Source: Glaciihabitans sp. dw_435 (GTDB lineage Bacteria; Actinomycetota; Actinomycetes; Actinomycetales; Microbacteriaceae). Taken from it: 64,000 bases of DNA. Shown one piece after another: positions 35,253 to 43,765 of this stretch (positions are counted from its first letter, which is position 1; the number at the start of each line of letters is the position of its first letter). Below the pieces are notes generated by a model, which had not been told where the DNA came from, ran no database searches, and was given only the letters and a program-made list of their open reading frames with translations. The translations under genes and the position numbers were made by a program. The stretch lies in assembly GCF_018449675.1 (NCBI RefSeq), contig NZ_JAAVUZ010000001.1, positions 372,001 to 436,000 of the forward strand, read 5' to 3'.

Positions 35253-35933
35253 ATGGACCGGCACCCGCTGTCAGACCTCGTTGACCCCGGATGGGCGCGC
35301 GCCCTCGAGCCTGTCGCGCCAACGGTTGCCGCTCTCGGGGATTTTCTGCGCGAAGAGGTAGCTGCGGGCCACGGATACCTTCCCGCGGGGGCGAACGTGC
35401 TGCGCGCGTTCACGTATCCGCTCGAGGAGGTGCGGGTGCTGATCGTGGGTCAGGACCCCTACCCGACCCCGGGCCATCCCATCGGCCTGTCCTTCGCCGT
35501 CGACCCGGCCGTGCGACCGCTGCCCCGCAGCCTGCAGAACATCTACACCGAGCTGCGCGACGACCTCGGCGTGCCCACCCCTCCACACGGTGACCTGACC
35601 GCGTGGTCGTCTCACGGCGTGATGCTGCTCAACCGCGTGCTGACGGTGCGCCCGGGGGTCGCGGGATCGCACCGTGGCCGCGGCTGGGAGTCGGTGACCG
35701 AGCTGGCGATCCGCACCCTCGTGGCACGCGAGCAGCCGCTTGTCGCCATCCTGTGGGGCAGGGACGCCGCCTCGCTGCAGCCGATGCTCGGCAGCACCCC
35801 GACCATCGTGTCGGCACACCCCAGCCCGTTATCGGCCCGCCGGGGCTTCTTCGGCTCGCGGCCGTTCAGCCGCGCGAACGAGTTGCTCACTGCCCAGGGC
35901 GCAGCGCCCGTGGACTGGTCGCTCGCCGGGTAA
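35253..35933 (+). CDS. ung: Uracil-DNA glycosylase
   Basis: Family 1 UDG removing uracil from DNA in base-excision repair. The water-activating motif [10 protein letters not shown] (Asp68) and the minor-groove loop [18 protein letters not shown] (His189) are intact. FPPP-like and [11 protein letters not shown] motifs are also as expected. [11 protein letters not shown] replaces the GQDPYHGPGQ of proteobacterial enzymes, which is usual in actinobacteria. It starts 14 bp after the S51-like gene. Length 226 is normal. Confidence 0.94.
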   Translation: MDRHPLSDLVDPGWARALEPVAPTVAALGDFLREEVAAGHGYLPAGANVLRAFTYPLEEVRVLIVGQDPYPTPGHPIGLSFAVDPAVRPLPRSLQNIYTELRDDLGVPTPPHGDLTAWSSHGVMLLNRVLTVRPGVAGSHRGRGWESVTELAIRTLVAREQPLVAILWGRDAASLQPMLGSTPTIVSAHPSPLSARRGFFGSRPFSRANELLTAQGAAPVDWSLAG

Positions 35934-35972
35934 TCTAGGGCTGACATCGAAGGCCACGAGGAAGGCGCAGCA

Positions 35973-36551
35973 GTGCTCGAAGAGGAATACCAGCCGCGTC
36001 GCGTTCTGCCACCGCACCTGAAGCCGGCTCCCGTGCCCGAGGCCCCCTTCGCGTTCTCGATCCGTCAGGCAACCGAGGCCGACCTGCCGCACGTGCGGGA
36101 GATCTACAACCACTACGTGCGCAACTCGACGGTCACCTTCGACGAGAAGGCCATGACGCTCGCCGAGCTGAAGAAGAAGTTCGGCAAGGTGGTGAAACTG
36201 GGCTTCCCGTTCATCGTTGCCGAGAGTCCCAGCGGCCAGATCCTCGGCTACGCCTATGTGTATCCGTGGAAGGACAAGGCCGCCTACCGCTTCACCGTCG
36301 AGAACTCGATCTATCTGGGACCGGCGTCCACGGGCAAGGGTCTCGGCAAGGAGCTCATGCAGGAGCTCATGACCCGCTCGAAGGCCGCCGGCATCAAGGA
36401 AATCATCGCCGTAATCGCGGACAAGGGTGCCGAGGCATCCATTCAGATGCACAAGAACTTCGGCTTCAAAGACATCGGACACATGGGTCGCGTCGGCTTC
36501 AAGTTTGGCCGCTGGCTGGGCACCGTTCTCATGCAGAAGTCCCTCAAGTAG
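35973..36551 (+). CDS. GNAT N-acetyltransferase (Pat/phosphinothricin-type)
   Basis: A 192-residue acetyl-CoA-dependent N-acetyltransferase. The core starts at about residue 28 (FSIRQATEADLPHVREIYNHYV), has the acetyl-CoA loop (STGKGLGKELMQELM) and ends in HMGRVGFKFGRWLGTVLMQK. This end is characteristic of phosphinothricin/methionine-sulfoximine acetyltransferase-like enzymes. The first 25 residues (MLEEEYQPRRVLPPHLKPA) are an extra, proline-rich lead. The start is GTG 35973 with a GAGGAAGG upstream. The true substrate is unknown; amino-acid analogues are the best guess. Confidence 0.82.
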   Translation: MLEEEYQPRRVLPPHLKPAPVPEAPFAFSIRQATEADLPHVREIYNHYVRNSTVTFDEKAMTLAELKKKFGKVVKLGFPFIVAESPSGQILGYAYVYPWKDKAAYRFTVENSIYLGPASTGKGLGKELMQELMTRSKAAGIKEIIAVIADKGAEASIQMHKNFGFKDIGHMGRVGFKFGRWLGTVLMQKSLK

Positions 36552-36576
36552 CGGCGAACGTTGTCCGGGGCGTGAT

Positions 36577-37104
36577 TCAGGCGCGCAGGATGTCCCGGAG
36601 CGATGCTTCGATGGACTCCTGGGTCGACGGCTCTCCGGTCCACAGCATGCGCAACAGGAGTCCGTCGATGGCCAGGGCGATCACTCGGGCGGCCCGGGGA
36701 TCGCTCACCCGCTGATTCACCGCGTCCTCGAGGGTGCGGTACCAGAGGTCGGCGGCGGGACGCAGGCTGTCCCTCCGCATGGCGAGAAACAGCAGCTCGT
36801 ACTGGGCGATGGCGGCCGCCCGGTTGCCGTGCGTGACGTCGAACAGCAGGCGGGCGACCCCCGGGATGTCCCAGGCGCCGAGCCCCGCGATCAGCGCCAC
36901 CTGTTGCTGCGTCGCCAGCGTCAACGCGCTCACGAGCAGGTCGTCGAGGTTCGCGAAGTAGTAGGTGGCGGCGGCAAGGGGCACCCCGGCTTCGGCCGCG
37001 ACGGCACGATGGGTGACCCCGGTCGGACCCTCGCGCTCGAGCACGCGCACGACGGCCTCGAGCAGCGCCGTGCGGCGAACCTCCCCCTTCCGGGTGATCG
37101 CCAT
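36577..37104 (-). CDS. TetR-family regulator of the SMR efflux gene
   Basis: A 175-residue TetR-type repressor: GPTGVTHRAVAAEAGVPLAAATYYFANLDDLL is the HTH at about 26-57, followed by a variable ligand domain. Its ATG shares one base with the TAA of the preceding SMR gene (TAATG), so pump and repressor are translated together. Two palindromic operators stand upstream of the SMR gene. Expected to derepress the operon on binding a quaternary-ammonium-like compound. Confidence 0.9.
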   Translation of the reverse strand: MAITRKGEVRRTALLEAVVRVLEREGPTGVTHRAVAAEAGVPLAAATYYFANLDDLLVSALTLATQQQVALIAGLGAWDIPGVARLLFDVTHGNRAAAIAQYELLFLAMRRDSLRPAADLWYRTLEDAVNQRVSDPRAARVIALAIDGLLLRMLWTGEPSTQESIEASLRDILRA

Positions 37105-37430
37105 TAGTGCTTCCCCCCGAGTTCCAGCAGCGCGACGCCCGCGGCCACGAGAACCATGCCGCCGATTTGCACCCAGGTGAGCGTCTCGTGAAACACGATC
37201 CAGCTGATCAGCGCCACCGCGACCACTCCGATACCGGCCCAGACTCCGTAGGCGATGCCGAGCGGCACGCCCCGGGAGAGGCTCTGCGCGAGCATCGCGA
37301 AGGCGAACACGTATCCGATGCCGACGATGACATACGCCCACCAGTACGACTTGTCGCCACTCGTGAACTTCAGGAACGTCGTCGCAATGACTTCGCCGAC
37401 GATCGCGAGCGCGAGAAAGAGGTAGCCCAT
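37104..37430 (-). CDS. Small multidrug resistance (SMR) efflux protein
   Basis: A 108-residue four-helix transporter of the EmrE/QacE family. It has the essential membrane-embedded Glu13 in AIVGEVIATTFLKF, a GIAYGVWAGIGVV helix 3 and FHETLTWVQIGGM helix 4 start. It should export cationic drugs or guanidinium-like compounds as a dimer; no second SMR subunit gene is visible nearby. GGAG is eight bases before ATG 37430. The larger open frame that extends upstream to 38303 is a shadow of the VOC and SRPBCC genes. Confidence 0.92.
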   Translation of the reverse strand: MGYLFLALAIVGEVIATTFLKFTSGDKSYWWAYVIVGIGYVFAFAMLAQSLSRGVPLGIAYGVWAGIGVVAVALISWIVFHETLTWVQIGGMVLVAAGVALLELGGKH

Positions 37431-37448
37431 GGTGATACTCCAGCTTTG

Positions 37449-37486
37449 TGGTACATCTGTACCAGACGAATGGTACAAACGTACCA
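37449..37486 (-). promoter_or_regulatory. Tandem palindromic operators upstream of the SMR-TetR operon
   Basis: TGGTACATCTGTACCA (37449-37464) is a perfect 7-2-7 palindrome. TGGTACAAACGTACCA (37471-37486) is a perfect 6-4-6 palindrome. They are spaced 22 bp centre to centre (two helical turns) and lie 19 bases upstream of the SMR start. They are the evident binding sites of the TetR protein encoded in the operon. Confidence 0.85.
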
Positions 37487-37535
37487 GACTTTGACGGGGC
37501 TGGCCAGGTTCGTCCGCCCGCCGTAGCGTTGCGCC

Positions 37536-37970
37536 ATGAGCGCCAGCCAACTCCGCCTCGTAGTGGAAACAGACGACTTTGACGCTGCCGTGCGGTTCTA
37601 CCGTGATGTGCTCGGGCTGCACGAGACCGCGTCGTACGCTGGTGACGGGGGAGCCCGCGTCGCTATCCTCGCGGTGCCGTCGGCAACGCTGGAGATCGCC
37701 AATCCCGCCCAGGTCCGCATGATCGACGAGGTGGAAGTTGGCGAGCCCGTCAGCCGCCGGTCGACGATGAGCGTGCGGGTCGCGTTCGAAGTGGATGACG
37801 CGACCGCCGTCACCCGCGAGCTCGTGCGCGCCGGGGCATCCATTCTCGCGTCGCCAACCCGCACGCCGTGGAGCTCGCTCAATTCGCGGTTGGAGGCGCC
37901 GGGTGGCCTGCAGCTGACCGTTTTCCAGGAGCTGGGAACCATCGCGGGGGAGCCGGAACTCGACCTCTGA
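37536..37970 (+). CDS. VOC-family (glyoxalase/bleomycin-resistance-like) protein
   Basis: A 144-residue vicinal-oxygen-chelate fold protein made of two beta-alpha-beta-beta-beta repeats: LRLVVETDDFDAAVRFYRDVLGL opens the first; VRVAFEVDDATAVTRELVRAGA opens the second, and EAPGGLQLTVFQEL closes it. Such proteins bind metals or small ligands; the function here is open. TAGCGT lies six bases before the ATG with no ribosome binding site (leaderless style). Confidence 0.85.
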   Translation: MSASQLRLVVETDDFDAAVRFYRDVLGLHETASYAGDGGARVAILAVPSATLEIANPAQVRMIDEVEVGEPVSRRSTMSVRVAFEVDDATAVTRELVRAGASILASPTRTPWSSLNSRLEAPGGLQLTVFQELGTIAGEPELDL

Positions 37971-38027
37971 CTTGCCTCTGACGTACCTCGGGACTGCGGC
38001 CCAGCCTCCAGCCGGTATCGTTTTGGG

Positions 38028-38396
38028 ATGCCCGATACGCCCCCGCCCCTGCCCGACAGGCACACCGTGCTGCGCTCCTTTGCCGGTGTTGTGCACGCGC
38101 ACCCGGACGCCGTCTTCGAGTCGATATCGCTCCGGTTGTCGCCGAGCCCGGACAAGCGTTACTTCTTCTCCACCGACCCGGAAGAGCGGCTCGTAATCGC
38201 CCAGGGCGGATGGTGGTACCGCGGCGAGTGGCGCGTCCTCGAGAACGACGAGGGCGGTTCGCGCGTCGAATACGAGCTGTTCAATGTGGCGAAGGTGCTC
38301 CACTGGGCGGGGCCTATTGCCGGTCGCCGCGTGGTTGCAGGAGCGCCCGCATCCTTCCAGGCGCTCCTGACCGACCTCGTCGACGAACTCGAGTAG
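38028..38396 (+). CDS. Small SRPBCC/polyketide-cyclase-like protein
   Basis: A 122-residue protein. RSFAGVVHAHPDAVFESI, a hydrophobic FSTDPEERLVIAQGGWWYRGEWRV and a C-terminal helix (ASFQALLTDLVDEL) suggest the START/SRPBCC ligand-binding fold, but at the lower end of its length range. The ligand is unknown. TATCGT is six bases before the ATG (leaderless style). Its TAG stop abuts the reverse-strand stop of the ABC permease gene with no base between (38394-38399, TAGCTA). Confidence 0.65.
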   Translation: MPDTPPPLPDRHTVLRSFAGVVHAHPDAVFESISLRLSPSPDKRYFFSTDPEERLVIAQGGWWYRGEWRVLENDEGGSRVEYELFNVAKVLHWAGPIAGRRVVAGAPASFQALLTDLVDELE

Positions 38397-39176
38397 CTAC
38401 GTGCGCGGTGTCGCCTTGCGCAGCACGAGCCACCCGGCCGCCGCGGCCAGGGCGGTCGGAACCAGCAGCCACGCCGCGACACCGTAGGATCCCGCGTCGA
38501 CGAACCACTCTCCGACCCGCGGCCAGCTCTCCGTCAGCGTGACGAGGGCCGCGCCGCCGACCAGCAGCACCACGAGGGACGCGAAGAACGTCAGCATCCC
38601 GGACGCCTTCCAGCGCACGTAAACGGTGGCGACGGCGGCTCCGACGAAGAAGAAGAACGCCATGCCGACGAAGTGCAGGAACACCCGCTGGTACCAGGCT
38701 CCGTCCCCGAAGTAGATCGCCGAGAACATGTGCCCGCCGAGGGCCCAGCCGTTGGTCGCCTGCTCGATGTAGGAGAGCGCCGTCAGCACCACCGCCCACA
38801 GAAGCGAGAGGGTGACAAACGCGATGCAGGTGCCCAGGTAGAAGTTGCGGCGGGTCACGCCGTAGCCGGTCGCGAACGAGAACGTCAGGTTGATGGTCAT
38901 GATGGCGACCACCATCATGTAGACGTAGATGTAGAAGGATGCCCCGCTGTACGAGAAGCCCTCCTGCGCGTTGGCCCGGCTCTCGGGGTCGCTGATCGAG
39001 GTGAGGATCAGCCACCAGATGGCCATGTTCACCAGCAGGATGAAGATCATGATCATGAAGGGCACCGCGAAGATGCTCCAGATGTCGACGAAGTGGAGGC
39101 GGGTGACCGCCAGCACTCTGTTCATGCGGCCCCGGCGTGACGCGGAGGTGGCGGGGGCGTAACTGATGGCGGTCAT
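38397..39176 (-). CDS. ABC transporter permease (YtrA-operon type)
   Basis: A 259-residue membrane protein with six predicted helices and no signal peptide, in the style of the ABC-2 exporters controlled by YtrA-type GntR regulators. It ends an operon with the ATPase and regulator (4-bp overlap). Substrate unknown; such systems often respond to cell-wall antibiotics in Gram-positive bacteria. It is convergent and directly adjacent to the SRPBCC gene, with no terminator in between. Confidence 0.85.
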   Translation of the reverse strand: MTAISYAPATSASRRGRMNRVLAVTRLHFVDIWSIFAVPFMIMIFILLVNMAIWWLILTSISDPESRANAQEGFSYSGASFYIYVYMMVVAIMTINLTFSFATGYGVTRRNFYLGTCIAFVTLSLLWAVVLTALSYIEQATNGWALGGHMFSAIYFGDGAWYQRVFLHFVGMAFFFFVGAAVATVYVRWKASGMLTFFASLVVLLVGGAALVTLTESWPRVGEWFVDAGSYGVAAWLLVPTALAAAAGWLVLRKATPRT

Positions 39177-40063
39177 GCGCTCTGCTCGAATTCTGTCTGG
39201 GAGACATTGGTCTTGCGGATGATGAGTTGTTGGAGGGATACCGGCGCCAGCTCGAGGCCGGCGGCCGCGGCGGCAGCCCGTTCCGGGCCGGTGAGGGGGC
39301 CGACGGTGACGGAGGCGAGTCCGCCGATCCCGTCGCGGTGCAGGATCTCCCGGCGCCCGAGGAAGGCGTCGACCGCACCGCGCGGCCCGACCACGGTCGT
39401 CGCCGATCCACGGGCGTCTTCCGCCGCCTCGTCGATGATGACCCGGCCCTCGTCGATCACGAGGACATGCTCGAGGAGGTTGCTGACCTCATCGATGAGG
39501 TGGGTGGAGAGGATGACCGTCCGCGGACGTTCCGCGTAGTCCTCCAGTAACCGGTCGTAGAAGATCTGACGGGCGACGGCATCGAGCCCGAGGTAGGGCT
39601 CGTCGAAGAAGGTGAGTGGGGCACGGGACGCGAGCCCCACGATCACGCCGATCGCCGAGAGTTGCCCCCGCGAGAGCTTCTTGATGCGCCGGTTGAGGGG
39701 CAGTCGGAAGTCGGCGATCAACAGCTGCGCATACTCCTCATCCCAGTTGGGGAAGAACCATGGCGCGCTGCGGAAGACGTGGAATGGCTTGAAGTTGTCG
39801 GGGTAGCGCTGGCTCTCCTTGATGAAGCAAGTGTTGCCGAGCACCGCCGCGTTCTCCACCGGTGACTGTCCGAATACCCGGATATCGCCGGAGGTGGCGA
39901 AATCCTGGCCCGTCAGCAACTGCATGATGGTGGTCTTGCCGGCGCCATTGCGGCCGAGCAGTCCGTGGATGGTGTTTTCCTCGACCCGGAAGCTCACGTC
40001 GTCGATGGCCGTGAAGTGTCCGAATCGCTTGGTGAGGTTCGAAACCTCGACTACTGCGCTCAT
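39173..40063 (-). CDS. ABC transporter ATP-binding protein
   Basis: A 296-residue ATPase. Walker A GLLGRNGAGKTTIMQL (about 33-48), signature LSRGQLSAIGVIVG, Walker B PLTFFDEPYLGLD and switch His in STHLIDEV are present. The signature has LSRGQ instead of LSGGQ, a known variation in YtrB/BceA-distant relatives. It overlaps both neighbours by 4 bp and energises the downstream permease. Confidence 0.9.
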   Translation of the reverse strand: MSAVVEVSNLTKRFGHFTAIDDVSFRVEENTIHGLLGRNGAGKTTIMQLLTGQDFATSGDIRVFGQSPVENAAVLGNTCFIKESQRYPDNFKPFHVFRSAPWFFPNWDEEYAQLLIADFRLPLNRRIKKLSRGQLSAIGVIVGLASRAPLTFFDEPYLGLDAVARQIFYDRLLEDYAERPRTVILSTHLIDEVSNLLEHVLVIDEGRVIIDEAAEDARGSATTVVGPRGAVDAFLGRREILHRDGIGGLASVTVGPLTGPERAAAAAAGLELAPVSLQQLIIRKTNVSQTEFEQSA

Positions 40064-40458
40064 ATGACTTGTTCCGTTCCCGTGATGCGGGCGGTCGGGG
40101 AATCGACCGCCGGGGTGTGCGAGATCATTCGGGTGAGTTCTTCTGCCGAGATGCCGAGTTTTGCGGCCTCCGCGACGAGCGGGCGCACAAATTCGTCCTG
40201 GAACTGTTCGCGCCGCTTGGCGACCAACAGGGCGCGCGACCCCGCGCGCACGAACATGCCGATTCCGCGCTTCTTGTATAAAACGTCACTCTCCACGAGA
40301 AGGTTCACTCCCTTTCCTGCCGTCGCCGGATTGATTCGGTAGAACGCCGCGAACTCGTTGGTGGACGGCACCTGCGACTCTTCGGCGAGGACGCCGTCGA
40401 GGATGTCGTTTTCGATCTGCTCGGCGATCTGGACGAAGATCGGCCGCGACTCATCCAC
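40060..40458 (-). CDS. YtrA-subfamily GntR regulator
   Basis: A 132-residue regulator with a GntR winged helix (RPIFVQIAEQIENDIL, AEESQVPSTNEFAAFYRINPATAGKGVNLLVESDVLYKKRG) and only a short C-terminal tail, which marks the YtrA subfamily. GTG 40458 (VDESRPIFVQ) has AAGGGGG six bases upstream and gives the conserved N terminus. The in-frame ATG at 40482 lies inside the operator and is rejected. First gene of a regulator-ATPase-permease operon, which it should repress. Confidence 0.88.
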   Translation of the reverse strand: MDESRPIFVQIAEQIENDILDGVLAEESQVPSTNEFAAFYRINPATAGKGVNLLVESDVLYKKRGIGMFVRAGSRALLVAKRREQFQDEFVRPLVAEAAKLGISAEELTRMISHTPAVDSPTARITGTEQVI

Positions 40459-40472
40459 GGTCCGCCCCCTTC

Positions 40473-40502
40473 GTTGGTTCATTACTCATGTAACTAACCA
40501 AC
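40473..40502 (-). promoter_or_regulatory. 30-bp operator for the YtrA-type regulator
   Basis: GTTGGTT at 40473-40479 pairs with AACCAAC at 40496-40502, and inside them TTAC (40482-40485) pairs with GTAA (40490-40493). This gives a composite inverted repeat centred 30 bases upstream of the regulator start. It lies upstream of the ribosome binding site, fitting autorepression. Confidence 0.78.
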
Positions 40503-40549
40503 CACCCTCGCGGCATGCTGTCAAGATCCATTTCTCGTAGGCTCGGACG

Positions 40550-41965
40550 ATGTTCGAACTTCATCACCTCTCGGCGCAGGAGCAGTGGGACTGGCTGCAG
40601 CGCGGCGACATCACCCCGACCGAACTGACCGAGCACTACCTCGCGCGCATCGAGCGGCTGAACGGCGAACTCGGAGCGTTTACGACGGTGACAGCGGATG
40701 CCGCGTTGCGGCGTGCCGCGCACGTGGAGTCATCCGTGCCGAAGACCGCACCGCTGTGGGGCATTCCCCTCGGTGACAAGGACCTCAGCCGGCGGGCCGG
40801 GGTGCGCACGACCTTCGGGTCCCGCCTGTTCGAGGATTACATCCCCGACACCTCCGACGAGATCGTCGAGGTGCTCGACGCCGCCGGTGGCATCAGCCTC
40901 GGCAAGACCAACGCGCCCGAATTCGGGTTGCCGAGCTACACCGAGTCCCTCGTGGCGCCGCCCGCCCGCACACCGTGGAAGGTGGCGCTGGGCGCGGGCG
41001 GGTCCAGCGGGGGAGCGGCCGTCGCCGTGTCCGCGGGACTTCTGCCCGTGGCGCCCGGCTCGGACGGCGGCGGCTCGGTGCGCATCCCGGCGGCGGCGAC
41101 CGGGCTCGTGGGGCTCAAGCCCAGCCGCGGTCTCGTTCCCTCGGGCAGCGGAATCGACAAGCTGGGCGGTCTGGTGACGACCGGACCGCTCGCGCGCACC
41201 GTCGCGGACGCCGCGATGCTGCTTGATGCGATGATCGACGGCTCCGCCTATCCCTTCGCGGTTCGTGCTCCCCGCTGGGATGGTGGGGCGCTGCTCAACG
41301 CGGCCGCCCGCGGCGAGGGACGCTTCCAGCTCGGGGTAATGACGACCTCGCCCTGGGATGACGCCTACGAGATTGTCATCGCGCCCGAGGCATCCGCGGC
41401 CCTCGACCTGGCAATCTCCGAGCTGAATGCCATCGGGCATGGCATCGAGCAGATGGCGCTCGAGCCCGACCCGACCTACTCGCCCGCGTTCCGCACCATC
41501 TGGCAGGCGGGCGCGGCGGGGATCCCCGCCGAGGGCGACACGCTCGAAATGCTGGAGCCGTTGACGCGCTGGCTCGTTGCCCGGGGACGCGAGTTGTCCG
41601 CACGCGAGCTGGCCGAGGCGCTGCTGGCGCTGACGACCTTCGAACGGTCGGTCATCCGGCAGTTCGCGAGCTACGACGCCGTGCTTACCCCCGCGCTGGC
41701 GATGACCCCGCGTCCGGTCGGCTGGTATGACGCCGAGGACCCCGAGCGCAACTTCGCCCAGCAGGTGCAGTACACGCCGTTCACCTCGTTCGCGAACGTC
41801 AGCGGGCTGCCCGCGATCACGCTGCCCGTAGCGCAGACGGCCGAGGGCCTGCCGATGGGCGTGCAGCTCATCGGTCGTCCGGGCGGCGAGCACGTGCTGT
41901 TGTCGATCGGGGCGCAGCTGGAGCGTCGCCTGAGCTGGCACCGGAGACACCCCGCGCAGTGGTGA
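40550..41965 (+). CDS. Amidase-signature family protein
   Basis: A 471-residue amidase with the Ser-cisSer-Lys triad: Lys77 in PLGDKDLS, cis-Ser152 in GAGGSSGGAAVAV and nucleophile Ser176 in GSDGGGSVRIPAAATGLVGLK. Such enzymes hydrolyse amides or, in GatA, supply ammonia for Gln-tRNA; this stand-alone gene without gatB/gatC is more likely a catabolic amidase. TAGGCT six bases before the ATG suggests a leaderless message. Divergent from the YtrA-type operon. Confidence 0.9.
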   Translation: MFELHHLSAQEQWDWLQRGDITPTELTEHYLARIERLNGELGAFTTVTADAALRRAAHVESSVPKTAPLWGIPLGDKDLSRRAGVRTTFGSRLFEDYIPDTSDEIVEVLDAAGGISLGKTNAPEFGLPSYTESLVAPPARTPWKVALGAGGSSGGAAVAVSAGLLPVAPGSDGGGSVRIPAAATGLVGLKPSRGLVPSGSGIDKLGGLVTTGPLARTVADAAMLLDAMIDGSAYPFAVRAPRWDGGALLNAAARGEGRFQLGVMTTSPWDDAYEIVIAPEASAALDLAISELNAIGHGIEQMALEPDPTYSPAFRTIWQAGAAGIPAEGDTLEMLEPLTRWLVARGRELSARELAEALLALTTFERSVIRQFASYDAVLTPALAMTPRPVGWYDAEDPERNFAQQVQYTPFTSFANVSGLPAITLPVAQTAEGLPMGVQLIGRPGGEHVLLSIGAQLERRLSWHRRHPAQW

Positions 41966-41993
41966 TGGCGTCCCGCGGGCGCCACACCGCCGG

Positions 41994-42584
41994 CTACTCC
42001 TGGGCGAGCAGAAGGTTGTCGGTGATGACGTTCAGCACGTCGACGGTGGATCCGTAGAACCAGTAGCCATCGATGAACAGGTACGCGTCGGGGATGTCTG
42101 CCGAGTCCGGGTTGGTGACGAGGATTCCCTCGGCGTTGGTCGTCTCGGTGTAGCCGTCCTTGGCGAGGTCCGCGCGCTTGGCGGCGGCGATATCGGCGCT
42201 GATCGGGGAGTAGCCGTAGTTGACCGGCTGCGAGCCACTTGGGTACGCCCACTGGCAGAGGATTCCGCCCAGGTCGGCGAACTTCGCGAGGTCATCGCCG
42301 ATGGTGCGGATGCGGTCGGTGAAGTCGTCCTGCAGCACGAACCCCTCGCTCTTCTTGCTCTCGAAGACCGTGAGCGTCGCCGGCGGCAGGATCGACTTGC
42401 AGTCGTAGTCCTCCGGAACGAACTTCGCCGGGGCGTCGTCGGTGGGAGTCGGCGTGGGAGTCGAGGTCACCGTCGGCGCCGCGGCGCTCTGGGAGGTCAC
42501 GGGCGTCGACGAAGCGGTCGCACATCCCGTGAGGGAGAGGAGAACGAGAAAACCTGCGGCTGTGGCAAAATGTCGGCGCGACAT
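41994..42584 (-). CDS. Lipoprotein of unknown function
   Basis: A 196-residue predicted lipoprotein: signal with lipobox LSLTGC (Cys21), a Thr/Pro-rich linker (VTSTPTPTPTDD) and a mature domain with two widely spaced cysteines (DYDCKSILPP, GILCQWAYPSG) that may pair. ATG 42584 has AAGGGA upstream; the in-frame extension to 42647 is rejected. I do not recognise a family. The domain recalls small surface proteins of unknown role common in Microbacteriaceae. Confidence 0.75.
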   Translation of the reverse strand: MSRRHFATAAGFLVLLSLTGCATASSTPVTSQSAAAPTVTSTPTPTPTDDAPAKFVPEDYDCKSILPPATLTVFESKKSEGFVLQDDFTDRIRTIGDDLAKFADLGGILCQWAYPSGSQPVNYGYSPISADIAAAKRADLAKDGYTETTNAEGILVTNPDSADIPDAYLFIDGYWFYGSTVDVLNVITDNLLLAQE

Positions 42585-42654
42585 CGTGTCCCTTCTGAGC
42601 GGGGAGAAACGGTGTCCGTCCAGTATCGCCCGCCGGAGCGCACTCAAATACCGC

Positions 42655-43704
42655 TCAGCCTGCGAGTTCCTTACGAACCTGCGGTGCGACCTCGGTCGCG
42701 AACAGTTCGATCGACTTCATCACGAGGTGCTGGGGAACCCCCGACCAGTCCATCTGCAGGCCGACCCGGTCGTTGTGCAGGTGCCCGTGCGTCGCGATGA
42801 TCTTGTCGGCGACCTCGTTGGGGCTTCCCGCGAAGATGGCGCCACGGCTGCCCGCGGCATCGTCGAAGGTCGAGCGCGTGGGAGTCGGAAAACCCCGCTC
42901 GGCCGAGATGCGCGCCATCGAGTCGATCCAGTACGGGAAGAAGTCGTCCTTCGCCCGCTGGCTGTCGGACCCGACGAAGCCGGGCACGGCAATGGCCGAC
43001 CGCAGCGTGCCGGCATCGTGTCCGGCCTGCGTCGCCGCCCGCCGGTATAGGTCGAACAGCGGGGCAAACCGCTCCGGCATTCCGCCGATGATGGCGTAGC
43101 TGACGGGGAGTCCGAGGGCTCCGGCGCGAGCGGATGACTCGGGGTTTCCGCCCGTCGCGATCCAGATGTCGAGCTTGCCGGGCACGCGCCCGTTCTGCGA
43201 TGGACGCGGCAGGATCTGGGCGTCGACGAGTGTCGGGCGGAACTTGCCGCTCCACGTCACAAACTCGCTCTCGTTGAGAGTGAGGAGCAGGTTCAGCTTC
43301 TCGGTGAAGAGCTCGTCGTAGTCGCCCAGATTCGCACCGAACAGCGGGAACGACTCCGTGAAGGATCCGCGACCCGCGAGAAGCTCCGCCCGGCCGTGGC
43401 TCAGCAGGTCGATCGTGGCGAACTGCTGGAAGACCCGCACCGGATCCTCGGTGCTGAGCACCGTCACGGCAGACCCGAGCCGGATGCGGCGGGTGACGGT
43501 GGCGGCGGCCGCCAGCACCGTCGCCGGGGCAGAGATCGCGTAGTCGGGGCGGTGGTGCTCTCCGAGGCCGAAGTAGTCGAGGCCCGAGTCATCCGCGAGC
43601 TTGATTCTCTCGATGGTGTTAGCGAGCTGCTGCTCCGGAGAGACGTTCTCGCCGGTCGCCGGATCGAGGTGAATATCGCCGAAGGAGTAGATGCCGAATT
43701 CCAT
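42655..43704 (-). CDS. LLM-class flavin-dependent oxidoreductase
   Basis: A 349-residue luciferase-like monooxygenase or F420/FMN reductase. It shows a GIYSFGDIHLDP start, FGLGEHHRPDYAISAPATVL, RIRLGSAVTVLSTEDPVRVFQQFATIDLLSHGRAELLAGRGSFTESF and IWIATGGNPES. This is the group often annotated as alkanal monooxygenase alpha-chain-like. The substrate is unknown, and FMN or F420 use cannot be decided here. Divergent from the SIP-domain gene, whose iron box stands between them. Confidence 0.87.
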   Translation of the reverse strand: MEFGIYSFGDIHLDPATGENVSPEQQLANTIERIKLADDSGLDYFGLGEHHRPDYAISAPATVLAAAATVTRRIRLGSAVTVLSTEDPVRVFQQFATIDLLSHGRAELLAGRGSFTESFPLFGANLGDYDELFTEKLNLLLTLNESEFVTWSGKFRPTLVDAQILPRPSQNGRVPGKLDIWIATGGNPESSARAGALGLPVSYAIIGGMPERFAPLFDLYRRAATQAGHDAGTLRSAIAVPGFVGSDSQRAKDDFFPYWIDSMARISAERGFPTPTRSTFDDAAGSRGAIFAGSPNEVADKIIATHGHLHNDRVGLQMDWSGVPQHLVMKSIELFATEVAPQVRKELAG

Positions 43705-43765
43705 ACCTGTGCATACAACCGGTCGGCTGGGAGTATTCCCCGTGATCCGGATCGCCCTTCGATAT

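Noticed and set aside
37104-38303. 399-residue minus-strand open frame that includes the SMR gene
   Set aside because: Only its last 108 codons are a known protein; the rest is antisense to the VOC and SRPBCC genes and lies upstream of the operators.
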